A stretch of 20,046 bases of DNA, from assembly GCA_022539475.1 (NCBI GenBank), contig VCMS01000534.1, forward strand, positions 1 through 20,046, read 5' to 3'. Of this stretch, positions 1 to 10,266 are shown piece by piece (the first letter of the stretch is position 1; every line of letters begins with the position of its first letter). Below the pieces are notes generated by a model that ran no database searches, was not told the DNA's origin, and saw nothing but the letters and a program-made list of their open reading frames with translations. The position numbers were made by a program, and so were the translations under genes. Origin of the DNA: Gracilaria domingensis (Eukaryota > Rhodophyta > Florideophyceae > Gracilariales > Gracilariaceae).

Positions 1-1763
1 GTTCAGGATGGTGGGTCTCGTAGCCGGCGATCGGCGGCACGCGTAGCAAGCGTTTCTTTTTCTTGGGAAGGCTACGGACAACTACCGTGTTTGGTAAAGT
101 CGCCGACAGTGATTTTCGCAGGGCTTAATCCTGCTCGCTGGATTTGGCACACTCCCTTGGGGTCGTAAGGAGAACGTGGATGAGATTCGCTTACATCTTG
201 GATGTTAGTTCGATGGAGTCGAGAATGCTTGTGTGGTGGAAACGTGCCATCGTTCGCAACGCGGGAAAGGTCCTGCGTCACACGACGCTCCCCCGGTAGG
301 GAGATACCCCGACATTGCAGGAATTTCGTGTATGTACAACCCATGGGGAGGTATCGATGACGACTTAGCGCGATGCCGAGGGCAGCGAACCAGCACGGTC
401 GATTCCAGAAGCACCCCATTGGGTCTTATGTTTAGTTGACAACTGTGCGGCCCAGTAATTGGATCGATACCGCAACGATGGACTACTGTGAGAGGGGCGG
501 GATCAGTCGTTCGAATGGACCAGTAGTCGAGTGGTGAACGACCTACCGGGCGCGCGTAGATCAGGTGTCTGCCACGCTCGCCAGCGTCGGGTTACCCCAG
601 CTCTAGTGGGTTGGAATGTTCCGACTCAAGCGAGTGTTTCCGGTGGTGGTCGGCCCCTGTAATGCGGCTTACGGTCCTTCGGTCCTTCCGCCTCCGACAG
701 TCTCCGGTGCGTCCGGGATTAGACCTTCGGCGGCGTACATCGCGAGTTGCGCGCCAGTCCCAGAAAGGGCTGGAATATGTGCTACAGACATACTGAGATA
801 GCACGAGCAGGGTGATATGCTACGGCGCTCCGGTTGGCACCCTTCGCAGGTCCTCTCCGGTAGCGGCGGGCCGGCCGTTCAATTGCGGGGGTGTAAGACG
901 ACCAGCACGGCCTGGAGGACTGGTCCTCACGTATGAGAGTAGCAACAGTAAACCATCTAGTGGTAACTTGCCTCACCCCTTTTGCCTGTTTCTCACGCAA
1001 ACCAACTTGATCGGATCTCGATTCAACTTCTTCACTCATCTGTGACGTGTTTCAAGTGGTTGACTGTACTTCTCTGTGTCTTCTGGTCTACTCTACCCGT
1101 TTAAATCGTAGCACAGCAGTCGGTGCTGATCGGGTAGGTTGGCCGAGATGTGCGTCAGCTATAGTTCCGCTAGATAGATAATCAGCGGGTTCTTCGTGCG
1201 GTCACCTTGCTTTCGAATTGGTCTTCTTCCTTCATTCATTCCCCACCCAGATAGGGGTCAACCTCGTCATTTGAGTTCTTTCCATCGCGGTAGTATGAAG
1301 AGCTCCTCACACGGAAAAGGTTCGTGTATCGCCACACTGGGCTTGGTCCAGTTGGCGGCAAGGCGACAGTGCAGACGTGTGGCATGAAACGATCTTCGAC
1401 CTAGGTAGGTGCTCGGGAGGAGCCGCCTCGCATGGTGTCTCCTCGGCGGAGTGAGCCATACATTGCCTGGTACAGTAGCAGTCCCATCGGTCTACACATG
1501 CGTTACGATACGTTCGATCAGTATTCCTGGCGGTAACAACCTCAGTTGTTTGAACTGCTCTCCTTCAACCCATTGGGTTTTCGTACCTACTTCGAGGTGG
1601 CGGAGGTGTGCCTGGTCTAACCTCTAGAGGGGTTCGCTCTTTGGACTTAACCATCACGGACTCGACTAGGAGTTCCTCGCTGCGAAACTTACAATTTAAC
1701 CAGGAGCGTTCAATTCTTTCAACCTGAAAGGTTTCTTCTGAAGTACTCTCTCTTCTGAAGTCT

Positions 1764-1781
1764 GACGAGCTTCGGCTCGTT
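1764..1781 (+). terminator. UUCG-loop hairpin followed by a T-run; possible intrinsic terminator
   Basis: GACGAGC (1764-1770) pairs with GCTCGTT (1775-1781) across a TTCG loop. This gives seven pairs including one closing G·U. The loop-closing pair is C-G, so as plus-strand RNA this is the hyperstable C(UUCG)G tetraloop. It is followed at once by a short T-rich stretch (four Ts at 1780-1783, then GTT). That is the arrangement of a weak bacterial intrinsic terminator for a plus-strand transcript. No gene ends just upstream, so the role is inferred from shape alone. The G·U pair would be an A·C mismatch on the other strand, so the plus strand is the better folder. Confidence 0.3.
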
Positions 1782-1805
1782 TTGTTGAGCTTTCGACCGT
1801 CCAAC

Positions 1806-1849
1806 GGATAGCTTTGCTTCGGGACTTCACTCACTCCCTTTTGCTATCC
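1806..1849. repeat. Inverted repeat, 7-bp stem with 30-nt loop
   Basis: GGATAGC (1806-1812) and GCTATCC (1843-1849) are perfect reverse complements. Inside the loop, GGG and CCC could pair as a short second stem. It lies 24 nt downstream of the UUCG hairpin. A 7-bp stem with a loop this long is expected many times by chance in 20 kb, so on its own it means little. Confidence 0.25.
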
Positions 1850-1972
1850 CAGAAGGATTCGTACGTCAGACGGACGAACGGGCATGCGGTTCTGCTCTGG
1901 CGCCATGTGAGGCGGATTGATCATACAGGTGCATATCGGCGGCCGTTTCTTTGGCTCAGGCGAGTGGCACTT

Positions 1973-1992
1973 GTGAGTAACGAGTTACTCAC
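1973..1992. repeat. Perfect 9-bp inverted repeat with 2-nt spacer
   Basis: GTGAGTAAC (1973-1981) is followed by GA and then GTTACTCAC (1984-1992), an exact 9-bp reverse complement. In DNA it is a near-continuous 20-bp dyad of the kind bound by dimeric regulators. In RNA it would be an 8-bp stem with a CGAG loop. A perfect 9-bp stem with so short a spacer is expected less than once by chance in 20 kb. No gene start or promoter that I can recognise lies next to it. Confidence 0.5.
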
Positions 1993-3100
1993 CCTATACA
2001 GTGTCGCGTTCGCCTACGGTTGCGACCGGTCAGTCGTGCACGGGCACGTGGGTTACTGTCGCGCAGGCGACTTACTTGTCAAAGCCCCAATAAGTTTTCC
2101 CCCGCGTCGGGCGGTGCTTTCCGGACGTCAGCTCGACGTCACACAACGGTACTTCCGCACTTGGGTGTGTTCATGATTCCTTCGGCCACGCGGCGTGGGT
2201 GCACCACGGAACGGTTTCCAAACTCGTACTTCGTACTTCCAACCTTTCCAAGGTTTGTTTTTCGCCAAATGAATACGCGGGTAAGTACGACTCGTTTCCT
2301 CCTACTTACGGCGTGGTTAACCCTGTCGTAACATTGAGTCTGATCTAGCTGGCTTGCCGGTTCTGCGTTTCCGGGAAGCCCGGGTCTACAGATAGCTGTT
2401 TCTACCGCCTGCTGGGTGGGACCTCACTCAGTTTGTGGTGTTCCCGAAGGGGTTACGTTAGCCACATCGGGTGTGTACCCCCTGGGTGGGGTCGTGTCCG
2501 TTTCCAGCGCTATTGGGCTCAAGCGCGAACTCCGACGGAGTATCACTCGTAGGTACGCGCGCCTCGGCCACCACAAGGCTATCAGTAGAGACCGCGAGAT
2601 TGTTGCGGTATTTGCGACACAGTGTGACCGTGCTGACGCCGGTTGTAACGGGTTCGTACTTTCCTCCCCTCCTAGCGGTGGCACGGGACCCCGACGTCCG
2701 GTGGGGGGTCAACTCTAGTGAGTGTTTCCTCTTCGTCTCTCCGCAACGGGTTTGTGCTACGCCGTGGGTGATTCGACTTCGGTGATCGATACCTAGCGCG
2801 ATCAGGGCGGAAGAGGTCCGCAGGGCTGCGAAGATACGACCTGTTCGTCCCTGTTACTTCACACCAGTTTGGGTGTTAACGGAACGTAGGGTGGTGTGGG
2901 CCAGCGCGGACACGTCTAACGATATCCGTTCGGTGGGAGATTAGTATGATATCGCAATATACTACGGTATAGTCCGTGACGGAAATACCTTGTAGGCGTC
3001 CTTCCGCGAATGGCGAGAGTTGTGGCGGTGTTCCCTTCTCCGCGGATTCTAGTATTTGCCTTTGCGGAAATATCCGATATCGTACTGGTTTGACCTTTGG

Positions 3101-5017
3101 TAATGGGTCTTAACCTTCGCATCGAAGTTCGCTTCTAATAGCGGCCTGCGCCTTATGCCATGCGTGCGAGGACCGTTAGCCATTGGTTAAACCAAAGTCC
3201 TTCCAAGCGGTTCTCTTAAAAGCCCAACAGACGCGGATACGTAGGAAGCGTTCTTGAGCTCGATGTAACCTGGTGGCGGTACTCTTGTTGACAATACCAA
3301 CTCAAGGTGCTAGCTTCGTTACCTGTGATTCTTGGGTGCTGACGGCATAACGTAATAGCGTCCGTCATGCAAATCCACTCCCTTCGGATGACTCCACATA
3401 AGATCTTAATGCATTCAGCATGGTTAGTTAAAATGCGTTCTACCTGCACGCATTGTTTTGGGGGGTAGGTGGTCGTAATAGATTCTTGACCTGCAAGATC
3501 CCGAAGACGGCTGGAAAAAACTGCACTGAACGTGGACCGTTATCTGATTAATAGATGAACCGGTGGACGCGGTCTTACACAAAGACCCAGTGGGTGATAA
3601 CACTGTGCACCAGGTGGCCCTAATCCGTTCAAGCGGACTGTGTCAGTACCGAACTTAGAGAACCTGATCGGTGATAACCCAGAAGGTATCGATTGCCTCT
3701 TGCGGTTCTGATCAATTCACCTAAGATACGATAGCGATAAACTCCAAGGAGACCGTGCTGGAAAGCGTTAACCTTTTCGAGTACTTCTACAAGTTTCCAC
3801 TTATTCTTAGCCAATCTCGGTGCGAGAGCGTCGTACTGCGTAAGCATGTCCAATGCCATTGACGGTCCAATAACGAAATCCTACGCAGGTCAAGTATTAG
3901 TTTTCGACCTCTTGGGTGGCCTCTATGCACCATAGTGTGTCATGACCGAATCACAACGGTTTGCAGCGAGTAATGGACCGAACAATTTGCGGTATACGCT
4001 TTCAACCAACTTCTAGACCAGGTACCCTGATCGTTAACCTGAAAAAGGATACGACTCTCCTCCATTGAGAACGCGCGGCGAATTCGCGTAGCAAATCATC
4101 CGTTTGCTGTTTCTCTGGATCATCCCTCGGGGTGATGTACAAAAGATGCAGCAAGGGAACCAATTCTCAGAAGTGAGCAGCGATGTCTCACGATTGTCAT
4201 CCGACAAAGATTTCGACCCAACCTTGCTTTGTTCTTCCAGCCATAACCCATGGTACATTGTCCAGATTCGTCAACTGAGGCCGCTTCTGCAATTTGTTCC
4301 CAGCGGGAGAGTGATTGCCTGCAGATTCATACGATCCTTTTTGTACGCCTAACTTGTGGAAAAATCGAACTCCGATACTCAAGCGCCAACGCATCAAGGT
4401 CTGATGGTTCCGAGTTCCATGACCAATCGGAGAGATGAGTGTCCGTATGTACCGTAAAAGGTTGCCATAAATCTGGCCGTCATGTAGTAGGAGGCCTACA
4501 GACGGCTAAGCCTCTTCGTCCGAGACGATAAGTTACTTCGTGTGTACGTTGAGGATCGCGACCATATCGCAATTGGATTCTCACGCCGTCTCGTGACTGA
4601 AACAGGGCGCAAACCAACCGCGTGTGCACTGGGTCATGTCTACGTGAATGGAAGCTCCTAGTTAGCATCATAGCCAAGATTGGCGGTGTACGTACTGTCA
4701 TTAATGCCTGGAAAGGGCGAGGACGCTTCGCGGCGCCTAGGGGTTCAGTGGGTTGACTTTCTCAAAAGGTGTTAGTGGGCGGTCGCATATTCTGCGAATT
4801 CGGGACAAAACCGCCGATAAACATTAAAGGACCGCAGAAATGCGGATTTCGTTTAGTGTCGTAGGGGTTTCGCATTCCTCTGCAGCGACTTCAAGCGAAC
4901 TGCGCAACTTGAGACTTGTCCAGGTCCGAATATATGCCCTAGGTTAGGTGACAGTAACTGTGAAAGAACGTCGCCATTCTTAGTTCAGCGAAATCCCGCG
5001 GTCCTGAGGATTCTCAT
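3101..5017. other. Unassigned stretch with only short frames
   Basis: Composition is more even than in the first 3 kb. Apart from the minus-strand frame at 3629-3859 described separately, the frames are 62-82 codons, lie on both strands and overlap each other, as expected of non-coding sequence. No RNA gene, insertion element or tandem array was seen. Confidence 0.5.
3629..3859 (-). CDS. Hypothetical small protein, 76 codons, weak candidate
   Basis: This minus-strand frame starts at ATG (3859) and the same frame is open for seven more codons upstream. The product of 76 residues has a balanced composition with a regular mix of hydrophobic and charged residues. Residues 13-60 (LAPRLAKNKW, VEVLEKVNAF, RILGELIRTA) would suit amphipathic helices, and this looks more like a real protein than any other short frame here. 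There is no signal peptide, no membrane segment and no motif I recognise. No Shine-Dalgarno-like sequence sits at a usual distance from the start. A frame of this length is fully expected by chance, so the call rests only on the look of the residues. Confidence 0.18.
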   Translation of the reverse strand: MALDMLTQYDALAPRLAKNKWKLVEVLEKVNAFQHGLLGVYRYRILGELIRTARGNRYLLGYHRSGSLSSVLTQSA

Positions 5018-5325
5018 TGTTGTCCTACAAGTCCGACTACTTGCGTCGTACATTAATCTTCTTTGTCGAATACCGTCGAACACTATGGTTCGAATTGATC
5101 CCATGCACTGTGCGGATTAATTGCGTAGCTACTAGCAGTTGCCAAGGCAAGCTCGTTGCGCTCTCGCCCGGATAGGAATCTACGCGCAACAGTAAAGCAA
5201 TACGCAAGAGCAAGCAGACCTGTCTTTGCTCGCGTTTCCTCGCCAGAAGTCCTGTGGACCACAGTGATAGCCAGCGCTCCCTGTCCGAACACAACAAATA
5301 TCTCAAGTGTTGTTTGCGTACCGCG
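5018..5325. repeat. Diverged direct repeat, copy A
   Basis: This element of about 310 bp is homologous to 10267-10588 in the same orientation. Identical blocks run in the same order: TCCTACAAGTCCG (5023-5035), GGATTAATTGCGTAGCT (5114-5130), GATAGGAATC, CAACAGTAAAGCA, GCAAGAGCAAGCAG and CTGTCCGA followed by CACAACAA (5281-5297). Between them are substitutions and many one- to few-base indels, so no reading frame is kept between the copies. The minus-strand 120-codon frame over this copy (5037-5399) is therefore unlikely to be a gene. A local hairpin CTGTG/CACAG lies at 5252-5264, just before the last conserved block. The left edge near 5018 is fairly sharp and the right edge is vague. It could be an old transposable or satellite-like unit, a duplicated structured RNA gene, or repeated control regions. 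Confidence 0.85.
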
Positions 5326-6062
5326 GTAATCAGAAGCAACAACTCAAACAATTTATCTGATCGATGTCGATACGCGTTCGCGCGAAAACTGTTTGGCACA
5401 TGCGTCTCTGAATGGACGTACGACGTGGACTGAGAACCTCTCGAGGGCTACATGTCTATTCTAGGCTGTGATTGACCGAAAGATTCCTAGCTGGCCGCTA
5501 TTCGTGGAGGATCTGGTGCTAGCATTTGGCTAAAACGCCAAGTGTGTCAGCAACTTAACACATTACGAAACGCGTTCGCACTTTGGAAACTGGCGTTAAG
5601 TAGTTTATAAGCACGAAACGCAGCAACCGGAAATCGAATTGGTAGCGAGTTATGCGCCATTGGAACGACAGATGAACTGCAGAATGTGCGCAGCGTTGGC
5701 AAGTGGACACTTGGATCGATTCGACTGGTGACGTGCTGTACTGTATTTCGCCATCGAACGCAAGGCGCTCCAGCACAACTCCCCTTCCGGACTCAGGGAC
5801 CAGTCCAGCTCGCTGCTCTGCAGATGAATCATCTGCGAGGTTGCTAATTGATTTCGGAACGATCCAAATCTACGAAAGAAATACAAAACCCTTTGTTGTC
5901 CTCCTTTTTCTTCTCACCGTACCGCACTCGCCGCGACCAATTTCACTGTGTGACATAGAGAAGATTGGCGTGATCAATCGGCTTGCTTCATGGACTACTG
6001 TATACGATCAGAAGGGCCGGCGGTGATCGTCCAATATTACTAAAACACTCGTTGGGTGGGAG

Positions 6063-7042
6063 ATGCCTTTCGACTTCCTATCGAGAGGAGGATTCGTGAC
6101 AAACAGTGATGCTCGGGGATCTATTTGGTTGCCTTCAGTGAGCGGTACTCCTCACCAACCTAACCGAAAGATATGTCTCCAAGTTGACTTCTTCATCTTT
6201 GCACAGTTCATGAAAGATGATAGCAACCGCGAGATAGCCTTGGATCCGTGATCAAAGAGATGACGTCTCACCGAATGCGCATCGTCGAAGAACCGGAACA
6301 GATCGCCATAAACGCAAGTACTCGCAAATCGCCAGTACAGGAATATCCCTTGCTGACTATTCGTCTCAGACCCAACTCGAACTCTTCCGTACAGGGGCTC
6401 TCAGTCAAGCTTCTCATGCGCAGATCTGAACAATCGCATTTACAGGAAGTTCAGAAACGTATAACACCCCGACACTCGTCTTCCGCGACGACGTGAGTAC
6501 AACGACAAAAATTTCTATCGGAACTACTCTCAGGACGATCCAGACGCTATGGAGAACGCGTCTCATATTTTCTCTTGTGACAAGGTCGTTTTCGGACGAA
6601 CTCCATCCAGTACATCCACATCAATACCGCTGCCCTTCCCTCGACACGGATGGCCCGCCCGAAGGAAGCCCAGAGTAAGCTACTCCAAACCTAGCGATGC
6701 GGAATTCGTGAGAAGCCAAGGATGCCGACTTTTCATATGCACTGAACCGGCGGGACCGCAATGGGAGCACAAGATACGGAGATGAACAGAGACAAGGCAG
6801 AAGCTGTTAAGCGAAACAGACGAAAGATGTCAACTGTACATGACGATCCGAAGGCGCTTTTGTATGAATAAAACTGCCCAAACGCTTCTGGTGAGCCTGA
6901 CACAGCGCCCTCAACAGACTATCCTAATGAACCCCAGGCGTAAAGCCTCTTGGCCAATCCAGACGCCTCATCTCAAGCAATGGCGGACTTGCACGATCTG
7001 CCGCACCGGCTCCGTATGGTAATGACGATAATTCTACGATGA
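6063..7042 (+). other. Run of short plus-strand frames joined by 4-nt NTGA overlaps
   Basis: Frames at 6063-6251, 6248-6496 and 6493-6678 follow one another, each new one starting at a GTG inside the previous TGA (GTGA at 6248 and 6493). The frame at 6549-6785 ends in an ATGA overlap with a frame opening at 6782. That last frame reads 29 codons, meets TAA at 6869, reads 23 codons, meets TAA at 6941, then reads 32 codons to TGA at 7040. GAGAGGAGG at 6083-6091 sits 4 nt before an in-frame GTG (6096), a good bacterial ribosome binding site on paper. No product resembles a known family and each piece is of chance length. It may be a decayed or error-laden gene, translationally coupled mini-genes, or coincidence. 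Confidence 0.2.
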
Positions 7043-7215
7043 GGGTTTTTAATTGGGGAATGCGCAATGCCGCTCTTTCCGCACTCAAAGGCCCACAAAA
7101 CACCGACGCTCTGCGCTCCAGTTTTCCATTGCGAACTTAACAACCTGTTACCGCGCCAAAAAGGATCGTATGCGCAACGCAGAAGCCCCAGGCAAAACCA
7201 AACCAATCTGTCCAT

Positions 7216-7623
7216 TTGCGCGCCCGTATTGTGAAGAATTTAACTGGACTCAGTGCTAAAATCCCACAGAAAACAGTACCCTTCAACGTCTGTAAGGAGC
7301 ATGCGTCGATCCTAGGGTGCGCACAAATCGTTTGCGACTTGGACATAGCACGAGCTTATTGCATGCGTCAGCCTGGGATTGAAGCTGAAACTACTCCTTT
7401 TCCTTTATGCTTTCTCAAGTTGGGGACGGATCAGAAACAGCCTTGGAAACTGCCGGTCCTCGAACCCACCCCAGACGGCACTTCATCTCAATCAAAATTG
7501 AGCGTTGTTGCCGGCGACATTCCTTTCTGTTGGACTAGAATGTTCTTTGGATCGTTTGGCTTAACCGCAAACACGTTACAAACCACTCGTCGATCAGTCG
7601 TGCAGATGGTTGCTACCACTTAA
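7216..7623 (+). CDS. Hypothetical frame of 135 codons, weak candidate
   Basis: The frame ends at TAA 7621-7623, and a GTG at 7231 is an alternative start to the one at 7216. The predicted product has mixed composition with several cysteines (residues 26, 35, 40, 49) and no motif, signal peptide or clear membrane segment that I recognise. It follows other short frames on the same strand. The length lies within what chance allows in this A+C-rich stretch. No Shine-Dalgarno sequence was seen at a fitting distance. Confidence 0.13.
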   Translation: MRARIVKNLTGLSAKIPQKTVPFNVCKEHASILGCAQIVCDLDIARAYCMRQPGIEAETTPFPLCFLKLGTDQKQPWKLPVLEPTPDGTSSQSKLSVVAGDIPFCWTRMFFGSFGLTANTLQTTRRSVVQMVATT

Positions 7624-9307
7624 ATCGCAAGCACAGACACTTCTCTTGGAATGGAGCTTCCGTCAATCTCTACCTCGATCCGATAATACAGAAGCACACG
7701 ACACTTTTCCATCCATAGCGCGGAAAGCTCGCTAATAACCTCTTAAAACCTCTAACCCGAATGATCCCTTTTTCTCGCCGGATAACCAAACGTCTTTTGC
7801 AAGACATTGACAAGTGTGCTTCATGCCAGGGTTCTCCCCGACCCTTTCGCGTCGTGGTTTCTATCCGAGAAAACATTCAATCAATCAGGAGAGCCTAGAA
7901 CGGTAATGTTTCTGAAGTATGGTAAGAAAACGAATACCTGTCTCACATCGTCGATAACGCAAACGAGGCATTAGCCTGAGAATGCCGTGGAGTTCTCAAA
8001 GGGGGAATCCGGCGAAGGACATTTGGGACGATGCATTTCCTGGAAGGCCTGGTCACTACTTATACGGTTTTCCCAGTCATTGCGGTAGATCGCGGGCTCC
8101 GCATGCACTGCTCTAAGTATTGGTGAAATGCACAAGGGAACAGGCATTGAACTCGCATTTCAGCGTCCAATCCCACAACAGCTGGATCAGTGGAGCTTAC
8201 CATGCTCTTCTCAAGGAGGATATCAAACACGTCCGCTCATGAAATGCCGTGCTCTAGACGCGATCTTGCCCTCGTTACGCAGTGAAAGGTATCAATGACA
8301 CTAATGGGTATACCCGAGGACTTGCATCGTTAACTGTCGTACGGACATGCCCGTTTTCCATCCCCCCATCACAGTTCCAAATCACAAGAGCGATTTACGT
8401 GCCTTGAGAGGAGGCTCGACGCGAAATGGCTCCATCACTGCCAACTGACCGCATTCAACAGGCCTTTCCGCTTCCAAAATCCCGCCCGGCCACTGATACC
8501 TCTTGGAACCAGGTCACGGCTTTGGTCTAGCGACGAAAAGTGAAACACCTGGACTGGCCCTACCTATCCGTAAAGTTGGTGGTAAACAATTCCGTGGACG
8601 TGGACGACGACGCTCATTACAAGTAAGCACACGTGCTCCCAGATCCCACAGTTATGTAGGTGATGGATGAGTTGAGTCGCCTTCACCAAGGTTTAAAACT
8701 GCTCAGGTCGAATTCGGTTCCTTCGGTCTACAATCACAGAGATTATTAAGCCCTCTGACTTCCGTGGCCAGACTTCACTTTTTGACGATCCAAAGCTCAA
8801 GAGTCGCCGGCCGTTGCCAACAACTGGTTGTACGAAGTCATTTGCCGTGAAGAACTTGATCCTACTGTAACGACAACATACTTTGGCCGTTTGCTCTATC
8901 GATCAAAAACAGACCTGATAACGAGATACAAAGCTCGTTTCATTGTGCAAGGAATAGCCGACCGAAAGTCTCGATAGTACTAGCCCAAGCACCACTTGAA
9001 CAGTCTCAATCGGTTACTTAACGCGATAGCACTATTTTTGTTCCTCTGTCGGCTAAGACGTGTCCAGATATCTACAACTGCTGACAAGCTCATCGGACAT
9101 AATACATGCCGACAGTCTAATCGCCTCTCAGAGGACAAATACCAAATGCTAAAACCTCTTTAACGGTTTAAGCGATCAGGAGACTACGGGAATCGTAGTT
9201 GCCAAACACTCACAGGACCTGGAGAGAGCTGACCCCGAACCTGTCCCTATTCAAAGTCTCATGACAAACTAGAAGACTATACAGGCGGGTATGTAGATAT
9301 ACTAATC

Positions 9308-9592
9308 ATGTACCCGGTAACCAGCTTCTTTCCGAACAACTCCGTCCCGCATTACGAGAAACAAGGATTTGACTCAGCCCGGTTCTACGACATTCAGGTT
9401 CCGGAATTGATGATCACAAACAGTAACGATAATGGTTCCGAAACTTCAGCAGACGCGAAGTTTGCCTCTGAACGAACCCTGAAGCGAAGTGCACGTTCCC
9501 TCAGTCCGCTCCGAAACGTCAAGAAACTGCTAGTTAGTTCATACGAGGCTGACATGCTGCATACCGTTAACCTCCTGCGCCCAAGTAACTGA
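9308..9592 (+). CDS. Hypothetical frame of 94 codons, weak candidate
   Basis: This frame starts at ATG 9308 and stops at TGA 9590-9592. The product is soluble-looking. Its middle is rich in Asn, Ser, Asp and Glu (residues 38-55), and it is followed by an Arg/Lys/Ser-rich part (residues 56-72). A TATACT-like hexamer at 9298-9303 sits immediately before the start, too close to act as a bacterial -10 box for a leadered message. No ribosome binding site or family motif is seen. It is open by chance just as plausibly. Confidence 0.14.
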   Translation: MYPVTSFFPNNSVPHYEKQGFDSARFYDIQVPELMITNSNDNGSETSADAKFASERTLKRSARSLSPLRNVKKLLVSSYEADMLHTVNLLRPSN

Positions 9593-10168
9593 GCCCAATC
9601 AGAAACCCTACAGTGATCAGATTTAACTATTGATCGCCGCATACACCTCTGCAGACCGCGGTTGATCTACACGCGTTTGGATTTGAGACGTGCATATTAG
9701 GGTGTTACAGTGATAGTTCTTTGTGGCGATACACCTGAACACTCACAGAACTCGTTATTATAATCGCTACTGTGAGCAACCAACGGTCACCAATTAATCG
9801 TACACCGATACACAACAAACAGTCCGCCGCCGAGTTCCGTTCAGTAATTCGGAGCTGAAACGATACGCTTTCAGACGCATTGTGATCTCGCCCTATCTTT
9901 CAAACGAGAATGCAGTTTATGCCTCAAGAACATATTACTCTTGTAATACTGATCTGATAGCGATTTCGGGTCTTCAAAACAATCATCAAGATGCAGCAAC
10001 ATACATATCTGAAGAAACGTTAACATGCTGGCATACAACCGCGCGTCGGAGGCGGTACAGCTCTTCGAATAGAACGACATGGCTGGGTGATCGCAGCGTC
10101 TGAAGAACCATTGGCTAGATGGTTTGCGAAGTTGACTCGTGTCATCCGCTATAAAAGAAGAAGATTAC

Positions 10169-10191
10169 GAACTGTGGAAAGGTCACAGTTC
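10169..10191. repeat. Perfect 8-bp inverted repeat with 7-nt loop, upstream of repeat copy B
   Basis: GAACTGTG (10169-10176) and CACAGTTC (10184-10191) are exact reverse complements around the loop GAAAGGT. It ends about 75 nt before the start of repeat copy B. The matching place before copy A (about 4950) has only a shorter CAGT/ACTG pairing, so the stem is not clearly part of the repeated unit. Confidence 0.45.
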
Positions 10192-10266
10192 TGTCCAGTC
10201 AGTGATCAATAAGGTCAAGTGAGAAACATTTCGCAGTGTAATGTCGACGTTATTGAAAATGCCGAC

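Larger units (their letters stand above)
1..3100. other. Unassigned non-coding stretch, T+G-rich and A-poor
   Basis: No gene is recognised here. Short frames occur on both strands (up to 120 codons, at 1814-2176 on the plus strand), but none shows a known motif, a convincing ribosome binding site or a low-complexity-free protein-like composition. The plus strand is clearly biased: in two 60-nt samples (601-660 and 2401-2460) A is only 7-8 bases, T is 18 and G is 18-21. Several inverted repeats lie in the second half (1764-1781, 1806-1849, 1973-1992, 2124-2140, 2281-2309). A nested pairing at about 1410-1455 is also possible (GCTC with GAGC outside, CCGCC with GGCGG inside). I searched by eye for small and large subunit rRNA core motifs and found none. 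It could be the body of a long structured RNA, or simply intergenic DNA. Confidence 0.55.
5326..10266. other. Unassigned stretch between the two repeat copies, A+C-leaning
   Basis: The plus strand leans to A and C (for example 6901-6960 is about 38% C and 28% A). The lower T and G content thins out stop codons on the plus strand, which helps explain why short open frames are common at 6063-7623. From about 7880 to 9300 not even a 60-codon frame is present on either strand. An isolated Shine-Dalgarno-like AAGGAGG occurs at 8214-8220, but the nearest ATG is about 18 nt downstream and its frame runs only 19 codons. No RNA gene or mobile element is recognised. Confidence 0.5.

Noticed and set aside
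2413..2430. GGGTGGGACC resembling the 5' end of MS2-type RNA phages
   Set aside because: It is a single short match without the following phage hairpin, ORF layout or replicase motifs, and it is internal to the contig.
1..3100. Possible ribosomal RNA, because of dense hairpins
   Set aside because: None of the universal small or large subunit core motifs I looked for is present.
5085..5110. GGTTCGAAT resembling a tRNA T-loop or Pol III B box in repeat copy A
   Set aside because: There is no 5-bp flanking stem and no cloverleaf, and the motif is not kept in copy B.
8214..8220. AAGGAGG as a ribosome binding site
   Set aside because: No start codon lies within 5-12 nt, and the nearest ATG opens only 19 codons.
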